Positions 33,114 through 43,907 of a stretch of DNA of 64,000 bases are shown here, piece by piece. Where the stretch lies: assembly GCA_033964015.1 (NCBI GenBank), contig CM066912.1, positions 10,885,399 through 10,949,398 on the forward strand. Reading direction: 5' to 3'. Origin of the DNA: Scolanthus callimorphus. Taxonomy: Eukaryota; Cnidaria; Anthozoa; Actiniaria; Edwardsiidae. The position numbers and the translations under genes were made by a program. Every line of letters begins with the position of its first letter. Within the stretch, counting starts at the first letter, position 1. Below the pieces are notes generated by a model, which searched no databases, was not told the DNA's origin, and saw only the letters and a list, made by a program, of their open reading frames with translations.

Positions 33114-33838
33114 AACGACACTTGCCCATCTGACATAAGTGACAGACTCGATAGAATAACCGTTAATTTGGTATAGATCTGATTATTAAAAGCGTTGATG
33201 ACTAAAAAGGAACAGCAAGACTACAGGTCATACAAAACGACACTTCCCATCTGACAGAAGTGACAGACTCGATAGAATAACCGTTAATTGGTATAGATAT
33301 GTTTATTAAAAGCGTTGATAACTAAAAAGGAACTCCTAGAAAACAGGTCAAACAAAACGACACTTCCCATCTGACATAAGTGACAGACTCGATAGAATAA
33401 TCGTTAATTTGGTATAGATCTGATTATTAAAAGCGTTGATGACTAAAAGGAACTCCTAGAAAACAGGTCAAACAAAACGACACTTCCCATCTGACAGAAG
33501 TGACAGACTCGATAGAATAACCGTTAATTTGGTATAGATCTGATTATTAAAAGCGAGATGACTAAAAAGGAACTCCTAGGACACAGGTCAAACAAAACGA
33601 CACTTGCCCATCTGACAGAAGTGACAGACTCGATAGAATAACCGTTAATTTGGTATAGATCTGATTATTAAAAGCGTTGATGACTAAAAAGGAAGTCCTA
33701 GAAAACAGGTCAAACAAAACGACACTTGCCCATCTGACAGAAGTGACAGACTCGATAGAATAACCGTTAATTTGGTATAGATATGTTTATTTAAAGCGTT
33801 GATGACTAAAAAGGAACTCATAGGACACAGGTCATACA
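33114..33838 (+). repeat. Tandem array, six copies of about 120 bp
   Basis: Units begin CGACACTT(G)CCCATCTGAC and include GACTCGATAGAATAACCGTT and TTATTAAAAGCGTTGATGAC. Starts are near 33117, 33239, 33359, 33479, 33599 and 33721. Copies are over 90 percent alike by eye, a recent satellite-like expansion. Confidence 0.9.
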
Positions 33839-34668
33839 GAAGGTTGTAAACAACCTGTTGAGAATGGTCAGCACACCCACTGCGCACGTGTCTCTGTCTT
33901 TGATAAATTCTGCGCTTCAATGCTCATAATGTTAAATCCATAAAACGTCTTTGTAAACATTCGAATAGATTTTACATTCAAAAACTGATGAAAAAAGTGT
34001 TGTCAACTTTATGGATAAAATGACAGATTTAATTAATCTGTTTCTGGTCCGTTCATGTCTATTTTGGACAGTCTTTTCGACAATATGCATATTATTACAT
34101 ATAATTTTTCTATCGTGAGGTATTGAAATATCGATCTTCGGGAGAAGGCGACCCTTTTTTGGCAAAAAAATGTATGTATTCACTATAGTCATGTGTCAGA
34201 TTGTATCAAATAAAAATAAATGCAAGGAGTCATCTCTTCAGCTATTTAGAATATCTTGATTTTATAGAATAAAAGCATAATTTGATTAAATAATGAGAGA
34301 ATCATGTGAACCAGGAAAGGCAAGGTTTTGTACATAATTTTCACGACTTTCCAGCTTTGTTTTGACTTTTTCTTGGTGTAAATCGTATACCATGGTTCAA
34401 TATCCAAGTTTAAAAGGTTTCATTCGAAATTTCAATTATCTTTAAGTTTTCAATACCTTATGCAAATGAGCAGCGGCATTATAGACAAGGTTTAGAAGTT
34501 TCCTAACCCGTTCCATATTCCTCACTTCCTCACTTTACCGCATTTGCAAGACACGTTTTATCGTGTTTTTGAAGATATATCCTAGAAATGATTTTGCCAC
34601 TCGGGATTTCTTATCGGTAACGAAAAGCCCAACATCAAAGCAGTGTTAAGAGAAAAAGAAAGTGAGCC

Positions 34669-34755
34669 ATGAATCCATTTTCAACTTGTTTGTTGTTACT
34701 CGTTGTGGGGATTGCGCTTTGTACTGGAGTGCCGCAAAGCAACGCATCGAACGCG
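34669..34755 (+). CDS. First exon of an unknown secreted protein, copy 3
   Basis: It encodes MNPFSTCLLLLVVG then CTGVPQSNASNA: 29 codons, phase 0, donor GCG|GTAAGTGG. It is one codon longer than copies 1 and 2 and more diverged, yet it keeps the signal peptide, the CTG motif at the predicted cleavage region and the splice donor. Later exons were not identified. Confidence 0.5.
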
Positions 34756-36344
34756 GTAAGTGGAGTCATGTTCACAATTTTATTTCAAACGAAGAAAAAA
34801 GCGAGAAAGAGTAAACATAATAAGAGGTTTGACTGAGTTCCGGCTTAGGAAAAATGGGGGAGAAATATATCACAAGATGATGAACGAAACAACTGCAGTG
34901 ACAGCTCAAATTTGAAAAAGTTTTTTTAACAAACTAATAACTAACAAGCAACTCAGTAGAAATACTGAAATATTGAAGAAGAAAGCAGAAAGGAGTGTAC
35001 CACACTTTCGAAAGAAAGAACATGAAAAGGAACATATTCCCACTATGTAGCGTTGACCAAATGCCTCTGCTTTGACTATGTCGAGAAAATATTGAGCTGT
35101 GAAAATCGCGTCGGACACGAAAAAATCTATGCCCTAGAATCTTCAGAGTCGGGTCGAAACCGGTTGAAGGTCGATACAAATCGGCCCGACAAATAGCAAA
35201 ATATAAATCAGCCATCACTCTAACGAAACTGTCTTTGAATTTTGTGGTGCTTTTTGATTTGCCTGAAAATGAATCCCAAACATTTCGTTTTCTTTACTGC
35301 TTGTAAATCGTACTAAATAAGTTGGTAAAAACTAATGTTTTAGTGGTAAAATCTCATTTCACGAGTTCGACACAATTAAATTGTTCTCCATCAAGCGAGA
35401 ACAGCAAAAAGGTCGGGACAGAACTCAGGCTACGCGTCGTTTCGTAGATAGCTTTGCATTGCTTTGTTTAGTGTTTTGTCAATCATGTTTGCTCATTTTG
35501 TTCATATGAAGTGCGTGGTCTATTTTTTGGGAAATATCACATGAAAATGTAGAAAAGTTTGTTTGTTCGCGCAGATGCGAAAATTGAGATATGTTTGCTA
35601 GATATCCGTACTAGCGCATTACCAAACTTCGCGGCTTCTAGTTCTTGTGGTTCTGTCTTTATTTTATCAACCCTACATTTTGTTTCATATTGTCAACTTA
35701 ATCTTGCAACAACCGAGTTCTTTCTTTTAGTTGACCTTTCAAGTTGATTGATTTGAGGGAGAATCTTACTGTAAATTCCATAGTACTTGTTAGAGCGGTT
35801 AATGAACAAAAACTGTTCTTTCTTACTGAGTATATCAGTCGAAAAAAGAGACCAGACATAGTTTTGCAAGCTTTGAAAGTCAGTGTTTATTTGAGCGGTG
35901 TTGTAAAATCCACCCCAGCTGTGCTGTGCGCGCGTGAGATGGGTTCCGAGTCAATGAAGTGTGACAACGTACTTCGGGTTTCTTGTACTGCCAGCACTGA
36001 ATTCTATGTCTGAAAACAATATTTCTGGAGAAAATCGAATTCACAAATTCTTATTTCACAAATTATTACGCGTCGTTAGCATAAAGCAAGAACAGCAAGA
36101 AAGTCAGGAGAGAAATGAGGCTACGTGTCGTCTCGTGAAGGGTCCGCATTGCTTCTGTTTTTTGCTTTTGTTTAATTTTGTCAATCAGGTTGGTTATCAA
36201 TCTATTATTTCGTTATTAGGTTCATATAAAATGGCCTACATGTATTTTGTTTTGAAAAATATCATATGAAAATATAAAAAAAAGAAGAAGAAAGTTTGTT
36301 TGTTCGCACACGAGAGAAATTTGAAGATTTGTTTGGTAGGTACC

Positions 36345-37440
36345 AGGATCAGGATCACGGGGGAAAAGGCAATATACACTGTTTTAAATCCTACTCAGTT
36401 ACCTGTTTAAAACTTCTGCTGTTCAGGCGCATATCAAACTTATGCCATATAAAATGAACATTGACCTAGAGTGACCTCTTTTGGTAACACTATCGCATTT
36501 TTCTTTGTTGTGTAAACCGGGACGTCCATATATGGGGTTTGATGAGATCGTATTCCGGATCTTTAACAAATGGCGTGTTCGAGAGTGAAACGCGAATCGA
36601 AAGCTCCGCTCAGATTTATCGAGCAAAATCATCCACCAAATCTTAACCATAAAACGAGAAAAATCCATAGAAAGGATAATGATATCTCTACGAGGTGGTT
36701 ATTAACTGAGGTCGACAAGGGGAAAAAATGGTCAAAATACATTATGCTGAGAGTATTAACGATGAGTAAACGTGATCAAAGGTGTTGTACAAAGTGGTAA
36801 AACGATTTACAGGCTACCCTGCAACAGACTTATTGATGCTTTCCTCGGTTTGAAATGCGATGAACGAATACTTAATATAAAGACTTTCTTGTTTACTTCG
36901 TAGGTAAACCATGGGAGATTGCTGCCTTTGGGACTTTCTCGAAAAGTTTTCCCCATCGATTTGAGTATTTGCCCCTCTCGCGTTAAAGACAAAGATAGCA
37001 ACAGAACAACAAAGCGCAAACTTTGAACCCCATATCCCGCACTATAATTTTAACGAACCCTAGCGTATTATACATCAAAATGCGCCAAATTTATCGAACG
37101 TCTCTTTTTCCGGGGTAACGAAAGATTTGGTGGTCGTATTACAAAGCTAGGGGCAAATAATCGTCGAGCAGTCTTGCGTTAGTCGATCACGCTCTCTATT
37201 TGTGAGCCTACCCATCGTTGAAAATGTGCTCGATGCCGGACTTTGTTTTTTTAATTTTGAGTTTACACGTATAAAATATAATAGTCTAAGTGTTGTTCTT
37301 TCACAAACCGTAGGTAACAAACAAGACAGGAAACCAGAAGTGCTACAAAATGAGAAAATATTCAACATTGCCATGAATTTATGTGACGGGTGTTGCGTGA
37401 CATTGTGACTAAAACGGGATACAAGGAAATGTTAAAGAGG
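36345..37440. other. Sequence of unknown origin inside array unit 3
   Basis: It is not shared with units 1 or 2. It holds a lysine/arginine-rich frame (36570-36800) without recognisable domains. I see no terminal repeats or gene that I can support. Confidence 0.4.
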
Positions 37441-38399
37441 AGTTTCATATGAAAAACCTCATTTCACAGATTGTACTGCCAGCACTATATTCTTTTTCTG
37501 AAAACAACTTTTCTGGAGAAAATGTAATGCTGACAACAATTTTAAAATTTTAGATAGAATCGTAAGACATTTCAATTCTTATGTGTCTAAATCGGAGAAG
37601 AGATCATAGGCGATTAAATTTAAATTTTCAGTCACTACATCCCGCGGACCATGAGCACTTGTTGCGGAATCTAGTAGTCTAGATAAACGGTTTGTGAATT
37701 GTACTAATTATGTATTTAAAAAAGAATGGTGCTCAACCGTAAAACCTCATTTCACAATTTTTTCTCTTTTGTAAAGCAGATTAATGCAAGGACAGCAAGA
37801 AGGTCGGAGAGCTCAGACTACGTGTCGTTTCGTAGCAGGCTCCGCATTGCTTTGTAGTTTTGTTTTGTTTTGTTTTCTTTTATTAACCATGTAATAATCC
37901 TTTTGTTCATTGTGTTCATGTTTTATTTTTGGAAAATATCGCATGAAAATGTAGAAAAAAGCAAAGGTTGTTTAACGCACAGTGAGATATGGATATTGAT
38001 TTCTTCGCCGATTGTTTTTCTGTTTATATTTTATCAAACACATTCTGTTTCTTTCTGTAAAGAAAAAGCTTCTTTTTGTAGCAACCATAAGTTCCTCCTT
38101 TTGTGGACCTTTCAGAATGTCCGATCTTACCAATAAGTTCCACGATTTTTGATTAGATGGTGTAAAAAGTGCCCTTTTTACTAACATGATATATCAATAT
38201 CGAATAGTTTAGACGTAATTTTTCAAGCTTTGGAAGCCAATCCGGGTTTATTTGAGTGGTATTGTCAAATCCGCCCTGCTGCGCTGGGCGCACGATCAGC
38301 ACTGAGTCACGGAGCTGTAATAACTCATTTTTGTCAGGTTTAGCTTATTGCAATGTCAGCACTGAATTCCATTTTCTTTGCAGAGTCTAGCCTTCTTAC

Positions 38400-38885
38400 T
38401 GCGAGTTTCATGATATTGAGAGCTCCCACTTTTCATTTCCGAACGCAAAACTGGTGCGTTTTGGCTTCCGTCGGCACAGACCTTTACGCCAGCTAGTTGC
38501 ATGGATTTTTTCAAACTTTCGTTTGCATTTTATGATGGAAAGTTTAGTTTTGGAGCCTTGCTAGACCTTTTTACTTAAAAGACCTTCCAAATTCGTGCTG
38601 TTCACTCGACGTTTGATTGACGACGCCAAACCGCGGTTCGTTAGTTGGCGTTGTGTTCGCAGAATTATGAAAATTGACAGGATTCACGATGCTACGAAAC
38701 TGCGGGGTTCTATTGAAGAAATGCGCACAAGAGAAAATAATTGTTGCTAATTAGTTATGATGGTGATCAATGATGTACTGTTAGATGTTTCTGTGCCATC
38801 TTGTCTGCCTTGGGAGGTTGGTAGCAATAATCAGATAATTTCATGAGGGGATGTCTGCTCGAATGCAGGAGAGCGCGGAGAGTAA
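38400..38885. other. No recognised feature
   Basis: No open frame or repeat that I can support. It separates two blocks of array unit 3. Confidence 0.35.
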
Positions 38886-38889
38886 TCAG

Positions 38890-39240
38890 AGCTCGATTTG
38901 TCACAGTTTTGGTAAAGTTGAAAACGTACAGGCAGCTACGCACGGAGTGTTACTATGTTAGAGAAAGAAATTGAAAAGGAAGATATTCACAGTATTAGTG
39001 TTGACCAAGAATGTCCTTTTTCGGGCGACTAATTTTTGAACCGGGTCCGAAACGAAACAATCAGATGCGATGCCACAGATTCTAAGGTCGGGTCGACATT
39101 GAATGAAGTTGACAAGAAATCGGCAAGACAAATAACAGCGCGTAAATCAACACTATCTATACTCAAACGAAACCGTCCTCGAATTGTGCGGTGCTATTTG
39201 GTTTTCGAAAAGAAATGAATAATCAAAAAACGTTTTTTTT
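38890..39240 (+). repeat. Partial fourth copy of the post-exon block
   Basis: GAAAACGTACAGGCAGCTAC, TAGTGTTGACCAAGAATGTC, GGGTCGACATTGAATGAAG and AATCGGCAAGACAAATA match the blocks at 13280-13600 and 34920-35220. No signal-peptide exon precedes it. Confidence 0.7.
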
Positions 39241-40690
39241 CTTGGTAGAACACATCGGGCAGAATGGGTATTGTTTTTAGGACATCATTAACTTTATCGC
39301 ATACATTAACTATCAAAAACCTGCTCTCGTGTGATTGGCTGAGGACAAAGCGGGACTCATTAACATGCAAAATCAGTCAAAAAGCGGTTTCTTGAACTCT
39401 TATTACTTCAAGTGTAAAAATCTTTTAGCAAATCTTTGACCGAAAATATAGAAAAGTTTAATCTTGCTTTAATGTTCTTTGCCGGGCCCAACGACGATTA
39501 CATTATCAATAGCAACTTTCTCTCTTCTGGTATTAGCGAAAGCTACCATAGAAGTATTATATCTAAGTTGTTCGTTGTTATCTTCGCGGAATAAAAAATG
39601 AAACCATCCAAAAGAAAATTTCCTTATCGGATATACATGAAGTTAAAATTTTTGCATCTACACCGCAGTCCGAACATAAACTTATCAGAAATAAATGATC
39701 AGTTCATAAGATTTCTTTTACAGAGGTAGTGCTCACTCAATAAGTATTAGCTGAACCTTACAAACGGCTTGAGCTCTCAACCTAAAGCAGGTCAGAGTTT
39801 CGTATATTGTTATTGATGAAAACTCTTCCAAGCACCTCTTTTTTACTCTGAAAAAGTTCCAAAAGACTTCTGCCTTCACAAGCTCTTCACAAAACCTCTT
39901 CACAAAATTATTTGCAAACATTAAGTTAAAATCTATCTGATTGAGCGATTTTCGCGTGAATTTCTCAATACTTGCATGTCTTAACTTTCGCGCCTAAGAT
40001 TTTACAGGAGATTATATTCAGAACTTCTTACCGTTTCTCGATGATGACGCTTCCTACTGTATGTGCTTGATTTGTGGAAGCCAGTTGATGTTAAGTTAAT
40101 GTTTACAAGTTTCTCCATAACGTTTTGCGTGTCGACTACCAGCTGATTGTGAATTTGAATAATGCGCTCGACTAACTCTGGCCGTCCCAGGGGAGCATCA
40201 GTGTGAAAAGTTGTGTTCAAGGGAAGATGAATAATTATGTAAGAATAAGCCATTTTACGGGTTTTGCGTGGTTTGTTTAAAAAATCGCATGATTTTCTTA
40301 ACCGATTTTAGTGAGACAAGTATCAATTTAAAACTTGTATTTGTGGCTATTAAAAAAACGATGTAACTAGAATTAAATGTCGACCGTTTCAGAGATATTA
40401 GGTCGCAAAGTTCGCGTTTCATACAAATTTTCCCTTAAAGAAGTCCGTATGCATACGAAAAAAATCTGAGGTTTTTTAAAGCCAGACAACTCAACATATA
40501 CACAAATATATTGGTTTATCGTTTATCCTTCATTAACAAGAAAACCGATGTAACCGGGGACAAACGTTTAAAGCAAAGCGGTATTAAGGTTTTTAGCAGC
40601 CTATTTGGTATGCATTTTGCTCTTTTCTCTGTATTTGAGGTTCCCGCCAACAAGATAATGAGGTTCTAGCGAGTGATTCTAGGCTTTTAA
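39241..40690. other. No recognised gene
   Basis: AT-rich, with only short frames. No repeat or element is recognised. Confidence 0.4.
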
Positions 40691-40744
40691 TTATATGCGC
40701 ATAAGCATATGTCCCGCCATTCTGCCCGATCTGTATCAAATCTC

Positions 40745-40905
40745 GCGCATGCGTCAGTGGCTGTCACCAGAGCCTCCCCACCGAGGAGACGAGCGGGGAG
40801 GTCTGGGTAAGAGAATGAGAGCCGCTGAGGGAAAGACCCGTTCAGCGCATGCTCCAATGCTTAAAATCAACCAACAATCAGCGACAGCCCTCAAATGGAT
40901 GTCTA
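40745..40905. mobile_element. Rearranged MITE copy 3 (same family as 4653 and 6018)
   Basis: One terminus is present: GGCTGTCACCAGAGCCTCCC...GAGGTCTGGGTAAGAGAATG, ending at 40817. The next bases (GCCGCTGAGGGAAAGACCCG, ATGGATGTC) match the interior of the 6018 copy, so the end has been joined to internal sequence. The other terminus is missing. Confidence 0.7.
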
Positions 40906-41470
40906 GTCCAGTCAGTTTGTGAAATGACCCACAACTAATTGCAACAGAAGGTTTCTCAACCGTTTATAAAGTCAACTTAACAAACATACTAAAAATCATA
41001 GAAAATCCATGCAGGGGAACATCTCAAAATTCAAGTTCGAAAAGACGACACAATTTCTTTTGTTGGCGGCCATCTTGCCCATTGTTATAAGTGAGTTTTG
41101 CCGCACTTAAGTTTTGCGAAGCTTTTGATTAAAATGGACGCATTCGTGTTATATAAACTTTTGTTAGGTATGTTATTTTTGCAAACTACGCTTTGACTAA
41201 GAAAATAAATTTTCAATGTCATAAGTCCAATACAGTGCCTGACTAGTAATCTTGAAACACGTTTCCATACACAACTCAATAAGTAAGGGTTAGAGAATAT
41301 ACGCGAGTGTTCTATGGGATATAGAAGTAGTATAGCCTGCATGACACAAGCCCTTTTTTGAAGTGGATTCTAATTAAAAACTTAAGTGGAAGGCTTCTGA
41401 TTGGTCGAGGAATTACCATGACAACCAACAAGTCCAAACGATGATGTCATGATGTTCTGTACTCGCCGGC
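40906..41470. other. No recognised feature
   Basis: No gene or repeat that I can support, up to the start of the 29-bp tandem repeats. Confidence 0.35.
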
Positions 41471-41472
41471 GC

Positions 41473-41735
41473 CAAGGGGTGGGAGATAATATATACCATA
41501 AAAAGGGGTGGGAGATACATAATCGTCAAGGGGTGGGAGATAATATATTCCATAAAAAGGGGTGGGAAATACTATATTCCATAAAAAGGGGTGGGAGATA
41601 CTATATTCCATAGAAAGGGGTGGGGGATAATCTATACAGTCTAAAGGGGTGGGAGACCATATATTCGAGCATCAAAGGGGTGCTAGTGTACTAGTCTATA
41701 GCCAAAGGGGTGTGAGGTGATAAATTTATTCAAAA
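41473..41735 (+). repeat. Tandem repeat, about nine units of 24-31 bp, upstream of the PC4-like gene
   Basis: The core is AAGGGGTGGGAGATAATATA then TTCCATAAA. Spacing is 24-31 bp and later copies are degenerate. One more copy of the motif (AAAGGAGTGGGAGGTGATAC) lies on the far side of the gene at 42699. This suggests the repeats belong to the same inserted element. Confidence 0.8.
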
Positions 41736-41822
41736 AGCGGGGGTGTGCATCAGTAAATTATTCAAACTAGCCACTATAAGTTTGCCGGAATTTTCATTTC
41801 GTTATTCATCTTTCTCTCAAAC

Positions 41823-42392
41823 ATGCTCAACGCGGACACTCTGTTAAGAAACAATCTGAAGCTTTACGCCATGGAAAAAATTACGAGAGATAACGGTGAA
41901 GTAATCTACCGCCTAGGAGACAGACATTTGTATGCATCGGTTTGCCTTTTTCAAGGTCAGGTGAAGTTTCACCTTCGAACATTCCTGATGATCAACGGCA
42001 AGTACAAGCCAATGCCTAGTCGAATGTGTCTTAATACGAGAGAGCTCCGCGATTTAAAAAAGAACATCCAAGAACTATGGGAAGTGGCCAGAGCACTTGA
42101 AACTTTCGTGGGCCAGGAAAATCAGAGCTCTCCACCAAAAGTGGTAGCAAACGAAGAAGCTCCCAAAATCTTGCCGGCCTTCGAAGAAATAGAGGAAATT
42201 TCTGGCAGCCCTCCAAGAGCGGAAGTAAGACCTCCAGCGCCACCAGGAGCCCAAGGGCCGCTGAGGCCTAGTTTGAAAAGACTCGAGAAAGAGGAAAAAC
42301 CCCCAACGAAGAAAGCTAGGCGCAGACTGAAGTTTACTGACACGCAAGCCGATGCATTCTTCTGCAAGTGGGATGATGACTTGGACGGTTAA
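41823..42392 (+). CDS. PC4-like DNA-binding protein, intact
   Basis: 189 codons, intronless. Residues about 25-80 (IYRLGDRHLYASVCLFQGQV, KFHLRTFL, KYKPMPSRMCLNTRELRDL) match the shape of the transcriptional coactivator PC4 (p15) domain: strand-rich, with a conserved SV-F-G-V-I-R pattern and a W/L-x-x-L helix at the end. PC4 domains bind single-stranded DNA and occur in eukaryotes and in large DNA viruses and virus-like elements. The C-terminal half is Pro/Glu-rich with a basic, nuclear-signal-like stretch (PTKKARRRLKF). It faces the A32-like ATPase fragment, which suggests a virus-like origin. A single-copy host gene is possible. Confidence 0.6.
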   Translation: MLNADTLLRNNLKLYAMEKITRDNGEVIYRLGDRHLYASVCLFQGQVKFHLRTFLMINGKYKPMPSRMCLNTRELRDLKKNIQELWEVARALETFVGQENQSSPPKVVANEEAPKILPAFEEIEEISGSPPRAEVRPPAPPGAQGPLRPSLKRLEKEEKPPTKKARRRLKFTDTQADAFFCKWDDDLDG

Positions 42393-42499
42393 AGAAAAAA
42401 GAAACAGAAAAACATTTTTCTTTCGAGATTTATTTTTGTAAATATTGTTTTCACACCAAACAGGTGGTCTATACATGTATTGACAGAAAAGGATTAGGA

Positions 42500-42505
42500 A
42501 ATAAA
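42500..42505 (+). terminator. Polyadenylation signal after the PC4-like gene
   Basis: AATAAA lies about 108 bp past the stop codon. The oppositely oriented ATPase fragment has its own AATAAA at 42795-42790 on the minus strand. Confidence 0.45.
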
Positions 42506-42921
42506 GGCATGTTTTGTACTTATCAGATTTACTGTATTAATTCTTATCTTAGCAATTCAGCTATTTCGCGAGAAAAAAAAAACGTTACTAGAAACAGAGT
42601 TTCCAAAGTAAGATAGTTACATATTAATAAAACTGGGCAAACAAATAACGGCTAAGCGTTTGTTTTTTCATGTCCCGCGCGATGATTTATAAAATCAAAA
42701 AGGAGTGGGAGGTGATACATTCATTCTAAAAAGAGGGTGGTGTTCCTTGACAATAAAGACCATTATAATGTAAAATAACTTCCTTGCTGTTTATTTCTTT
42801 AGCGTCTCAGGTAGAAACTTTACAATACACACACTAGAACTAATTACAGGAAATAAACACAGCTAAATCACTAACGTAGTTTCACCTTGTTCTTTTTCGT
42901 TGTTGTTCTGTTTTGAAATAA

Positions 42922-43371
42922 TTAGAAATCTGCAATCGCGTTCATTCCCGGCCACAGTAAATCAAAAGAGTCACGGATAAACTGTTTTACAGTAGGTTCG
43001 TCAGGGTAGAGTCCAACAACCTCTGTGGCACTAGTTTTGATGTGTTTCAGTTTGACAGGCCACCAGGTCTTTCCATTTCCTGCGTTGCAAGCAGACGTAC
43101 CAGGAAGAGCTTGATTGCGTGAGGACTTGTACATTTCGGCGATGTAGTAACCGTCAGGGATAGTATTCATAGGTTTATCGTCAAATCCTACAGTCTTTTG
43201 CCATACGGATGGCGGTGCATCTGACCAAACTATCGGTGGAATTGCCCAGCGCGGTTCTGACCCCGCGTGCTTATTGGAGGCTGTTGAATCTGATGAGGAA
43301 TGTGCGGCAATTGGTTGTGAGATTCGGCGCCCTTTCTCGTGGTACTGTTTACTGTAGCATATGCTTTGCAA
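42922..43371 (-). CDS. Unknown ORF overlapping the end of the ATPase fragment
   Basis: A 149-codon frame overlapping the ATPase frame by 142 bases in another phase. It contains WAIPPIVWSDAPPSVWQKT and GYYIAEMYKSSRNQALPG, which do not look like low-complexity sequence. I recognise no family. It could be a separate overlapping gene or the true C-terminus of the ATPase reached by a frameshift. The second copy (49188-49545) has lost the last 29 residues because the duplicated unit begins inside this ORF. Confidence 0.4.
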   Translation of the reverse strand: MQSICYSKQYHEKGRRISQPIAAHSSSDSTASNKHAGSEPRWAIPPIVWSDAPPSVWQKTVGFDDKPMNTIPDGYYIAEMYKSSRNQALPGTSACNAGNGKTWWPVKLKHIKTSATEVVGLYPDEPTVKQFIRDSFDLLWPGMNAIADF

Positions 43372-43856
43372 CTACCAAAAATGTCGGCCAGCACTTGCTT
43401 CCTTGCTGGGGTATCAGGCTTGTTATTTACCAAGATGTAACTGTATGCCTTTTCTGTTTCTTGAAGATAAGCGTTCATAAAGCGTTCCCGATTTTTATCA
43501 AATATTCGTTTAGCTACAATCCCTATTTGCTTCCGGTCGCCGGGACTTCGAAACAGTGCTAAGTACTGAGCATTGCGACTAATGTCGGTGTTGAACTTTC
43601 CTTTCGGAAACATGTTTTGTAACAACAGAACCACACTAGCGTTTCTGTGGCGACCCTGAGTAAACAGGCGAGCGACCAGTCCACTATCTGAAGCTTCCGT
43701 CATCAAGTCGTCCAAAATAATAATGTTGTTAAATTCGGGATTTATTTCATTGAGATCGTTGGAAAAGTTGGGAAGCTCTCGCTCGAAACGGATGGAGTCA
43801 CCCAGAGATATCTTCATCTGATTATATATGTCTTGCCATTGAGTATAATTTCTGTG
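43230..43856 (-). pseudogene. A32-like packaging ATPase fragment, copy A
   Basis: The frame carries a Walker B block (NNIIILDDLMTE), then SGLVARLFTQG, GRHRNASVVLLLQN, NAQYLALFRSPGDRKQI and AYSYILVN. This order is typical of FtsK/HerA-type genome-packaging ATPases of viruses and Polinton-like elements. The Walker A half is missing: the frame begins after an acceptor-like tattattcag at 43857, and 51 bp further upstream a GPCR begins its 3' end. It is therefore a 5'-truncated remnant, or an exon whose partner is lost. The same fragment lies in copy B. Confidence 0.65.
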
Positions 43857-43907
43857 CTGAATAATAAAATATGATATACATAAAATATGATATTACTGAT
43901 TTAATAT

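Larger units (their letters stand above)
34100..38380 (+). repeat. Array unit 3 of the signal-peptide gene family
   Basis: It is collinear with units 1 and 2: upstream block (ATTGAAATATCGATCTTCGG), exon (34669), post-exon block (34860-35310), CTTTTAGTTGACCTTTCAAG (35727), GGTGTTGTAAAATCC (35896), ATTCTATGTCTGAAAACAA (36000), and CTCCGCATTGC blocks at 36140 and 37835. 36345-37440 is unrelated sequence inserted in the unit. A further partial post-exon block follows at 38890-39240. Confidence 0.7.

Noticed and set aside
36570..36800. Basic 76-codon frame
   Set aside because: No domain, no paralogue in the other array units and no flanking signals.
41473..41735. CRISPR-like regular repeats
   Set aside because: Units are contiguous, 24-31 bp, with no unique spacers, and the DNA is clearly animal. 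It is a minisatellite. The same applies to 15400-15690 and 33114-33838.
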